Below are positions 62,299-64,000 of a DNA stretch of 64,000 nucleotides, in pieces. The stretch is from Arthrobacter globiformis (GTDB lineage: Bacteria; Actinomycetota; Actinomycetes; Actinomycetales; Micrococcaceae): assembly GCF_003261175.1 (NCBI RefSeq), contig NZ_QLNP01000013.1:1-64000 (forward strand), read 5' to 3'. Numbering within the stretch: the first letter of the stretch is position 1; the number at the start of each line of letters is the position of its first letter. Under the pieces are notes generated by a model. The model ran no database searches, was not told the origin of the DNA, and saw only the letters and a program-made list of their open reading frames with translations. The position numbers and the translations under genes were made by a program.

Positions 62299-63756
62299 AT
62301 GAATGATTCCGTCAACCGCCAGTTCTCCCGCAGGCTCTTGCTCGGCTCCGGAACCGCGGCAGCAGCCGCCTTCGCTGTCGCGGGTGCCGGAGGCGGGGCC
62401 CTGGTGGCTGCGTCCCCTGCCGCCGCAGCTCCTGCCGGCTCGGCTCCGCTGATCAACCCGCTGGTGCCGCAGCGGGCGGACCCGTGGCTCATGAAGCACA
62501 CGGACGGCAAGTACTACTTCACCGGCTCCGTGCCCGAGTACAACCGGATCGTCGTGCGCTCCTCCCCCACCATCGCCGGCCTTGGCAGTGCTTCCGAAGC
62601 GGTGGTGTGGACGCGGCCCGCGGCCGGAACGATGGGCGGCCACATCTGGGCCCCCGAGCTGCACCACTTCGACGGTAAGTGGCACATCTACTTCGCCGCC
62701 GGCGACAGCAACGACGTGTTCCGGGTGCGGATTTACGTGATTTCCACAGACGCGGCGGACCCGACCAACGCCGTCTGGGGAGCACCGGTCCGCGTCTACA
62801 CGCACGCCGACACGTTCTCGCTGGATGCCACCACCTTCGAGCACGCCGGCACGCGCTATCTGCTCTGGGCGCAGAGCGACACCGGCGTGAACTCCAGCCT
62901 GTACATCGCCGCCATGTCGTCGCCGTCGACGCTCGCCAGCACCCCGGTCCGCATTGCCGTGCCGACGCTGGACTGGGAGACCCGCGGCTACAAGGTCAAC
63001 GAAGGCGCCGCGGTGATCAAGCGGAACGGCCGCATCTTCGTCACCTTCTCCGCCAGCGCCACGGACGCCAACTACTGCATGGGCCTGCTGACGGCCGACG
63101 CCGGCGCCGACCTGCTCAACGCAGCATCCTGGACGAAGACACCCACTCCGGTGTTCACCACCAATGAGGGCTCGAAGCAGTACGGCCCGGGCCACAACTC
63201 CTTCACCGTCGATGAGGCCGGCAACGACGTGCTCGTGTACCACGCGCGCTCCTACCGGAACATCGTGGGCGACCCGCTCTACGACCCCAATCGGCACGCC
63301 CGGGTCCAGCGGCTGTACTGGAACGCGGACGGTACGCCGAACTTCGGCGTACCGGTGGGCGACGGCGAACTGCCGGTCCGCTTGGAACCCGCCTCTGGTT
63401 CGGGTACTTTCCTGGCGCACGACGGCGTCGCCGTCACCGCCGCTTCCTCCCCCGCGCTGGGAGCGTCCCAGTTCCGGCTCGCGCCGGGGTACGCCAAGAA
63501 GAACTCGGTGGTCATCGAACCAATCCTGACCAAGGGCCGTTATCTCCGCGTGCAGGGGTCAGTGGTTTCGATCGCTACTACGGAGGGGTCGTCGTCGGCC
63601 TTCCTGCAGCGGGGCGGCCTCTCCGATGCTGCCGGCGCCTCGTTCGAGTCGGTCGACGTGCCGGGTTCCTATCTGGTGCTTCGGAACGGGGCCCTCGTTT
63701 TGGCGAAGGTGGGGAAGAATGAGCGGGCTGCGGCCACGTTCTTCCTGCGCTCCTAA
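62299..63756 (+). CDS. Tat-secreted GH43 enzyme with AbfB-type C-terminal domain
   Basis: This 485-residue secreted enzyme has a Tat-type signal (FSRRLLLGSGTAAAAAFAV...AAAAP) and a GH43 propeller: the base Asp is in PQRADPWLMKHTDGKYYFTGS and the acid Glu likely in YKVNEGAAVIKRNGRIFV. It ends with a beta-trefoil (about 355-485) resembling the arabinofuranose-binding AbfB/CBM42 domain (RLEPASGSGTFLAHDGVAV, YLRVQGSVVSI). It resembles exo- or endo-alpha-L-arabinofuranosidases. The ATG at 62299 follows GAAAGG. Confidence 0.9.
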   Translation: MNDSVNRQFSRRLLLGSGTAAAAAFAVAGAGGGALVAASPAAAAPAGSAPLINPLVPQRADPWLMKHTDGKYYFTGSVPEYNRIVVRSSPTIAGLGSASEAVVWTRPAAGTMGGHIWAPELHHFDGKWHIYFAAGDSNDVFRVRIYVISTDAADPTNAVWGAPVRVYTHADTFSLDATTFEHAGTRYLLWAQSDTGVNSSLYIAAMSSPSTLASTPVRIAVPTLDWETRGYKVNEGAAVIKRNGRIFVTFSASATDANYCMGLLTADAGADLLNAASWTKTPTPVFTTNEGSKQYGPGHNSFTVDEAGNDVLVYHARSYRNIVGDPLYDPNRHARVQRLYWNADGTPNFGVPVGDGELPVRLEPASGSGTFLAHDGVAVTAASSPALGASQFRLAPGYAKKNSVVIEPILTKGRYLRVQGSVVSIATTEGSSSAFLQRGGLSDAAGASFESVDVPGSYLVLRNGALVLAKVGKNERAAATFFLRS

Positions 63757-63858
63757 GGCTGCGCTCCTAGAGACTCCGGCACGCTCCGGCTTCGGGGCGC
63801 GTTGGTGAGTGTAACTCGCTGGTGATGTGGTGATTGCCTGGTGCAGGTTGCGATGAAG

Positions 63859-63894
63859 GCAGGGCCGGCGGTTGATCCGCCGGCCCTGCACTTT
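63859..63894 (+). terminator. Rho-independent terminator of the importer/GH43 operon
   Basis: A 13-bp perfect stem (GCAGGGCCGGCGG, 63859-63871, with 63877-63889) has a 5-nt loop and is followed by ACTTTTG. It lies 103 bp after the GH43 stop. Confidence 0.85.
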
Positions 63895-63971
63895 TGTGTC
63901 TGCATGCAGGAACCGCCCGGTCCGGACGCATATTCTGGGGACCAGCAGTACCCCGATCCTGAAGGAAGCTC

Positions 63972-64000
63972 ATGCCCGACACCTCACGCCCCGTACGCAA
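63972..64000 (+). CDS. Start of a gene that leaves the window
   Basis: ATG at 63972 follows GAAGGAAG seven bases upstream and begins MPDTSRPVR. Only nine codons are inside the window, so the product cannot be named. Confidence 0.5.

Overview
This 64-kb, GC-rich window reads as chromosome of an actinobacterium of the Micrococcaceae, most likely Arthrobacter or Pseudarthrobacter. The grounds are dense GC-rich codon use, GTG starts, several Arthrobacter-type small acidic proteins, an actinobacterial-type xylose isomerase with an alditol oxidase, and a DUF222-HNH gene. I see no rRNA, tRNA, CRISPR array, prophage or insertion sequence.

Region 1 (1-24 kb) is mainly housekeeping: a SatD-like HTH protein, a Cof-type HAD phosphatase, serS divergent from a lipid kinase, pheA with a rhodanese, an amidase, a DUF4190 membrane protein, a NERD protein, pgm, a RutE-like nitroreductase divergent from a uracil permease, small acidic proteins beside an SDR oxidoreductase, a glycerate kinase, a PoxB-like ThDP enzyme, a glycerophosphodiesterase, a second HAD phosphatase and an orphan sensor kinase.

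Region 2 (24-64 kb) is an island for plant cell-wall sugars, built from four regulated modules. (a) 23.5-32.2 kb: a LacI regulator divergent from an ABC importer followed by Gfo/Idh oxidoreductase, sugar isomerase/epimerase, ThuA-like protein and a second Gfo/Idh. I infer a route through oxidised (3-keto type) sugars; the substrate is unknown. (b) 34-39.5 kb: xylA-xylB divergent from an alditol (xylitol) oxidase gene and a ROK repressor, with a strong candidate operator over the xylA promoter. (c) 39.6-49.5 kb: LacI, ABC importer, GH42 beta-galactosidase and a modular secreted GH30 enzyme, which together suggest use of galactan or type II arabinogalactan side chains. (d) 52.3-63.8 kb: a secreted GH43-like enzyme and a GH51 arabinofuranosidase divergent from a YtfQRT-YjfF-type importer and a Tat-secreted GH43/AbfB enzyme, which suggests arabinan or arabinogalactan use. 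Between (c) and (d) lie a MarR-MFS operon, a GNAT acetyltransferase and a tiny HTH protein. Between (a) and (b) lies a frameshifted DUF222-HNH gene.

Each module carries its own paired or overlapping palindromic operator, and these can be read directly: CGAAA-NN-TTTCG (a), AATATGTT-N9-AACATATT (b), TGTTTGCGYAAACA (c) and TTGTTAGCGTTCACAA in two inverted copies (d). Two further themes recur: short in-frame tandem repeats, mostly 15 bp, in several unrelated genes, and very long intergenic hairpins, two of which share the same AACTGG/CCAGTT ends. The closest candidates for an undescribed system are module (a) and the arabinogalactan combination of (c) and (d).
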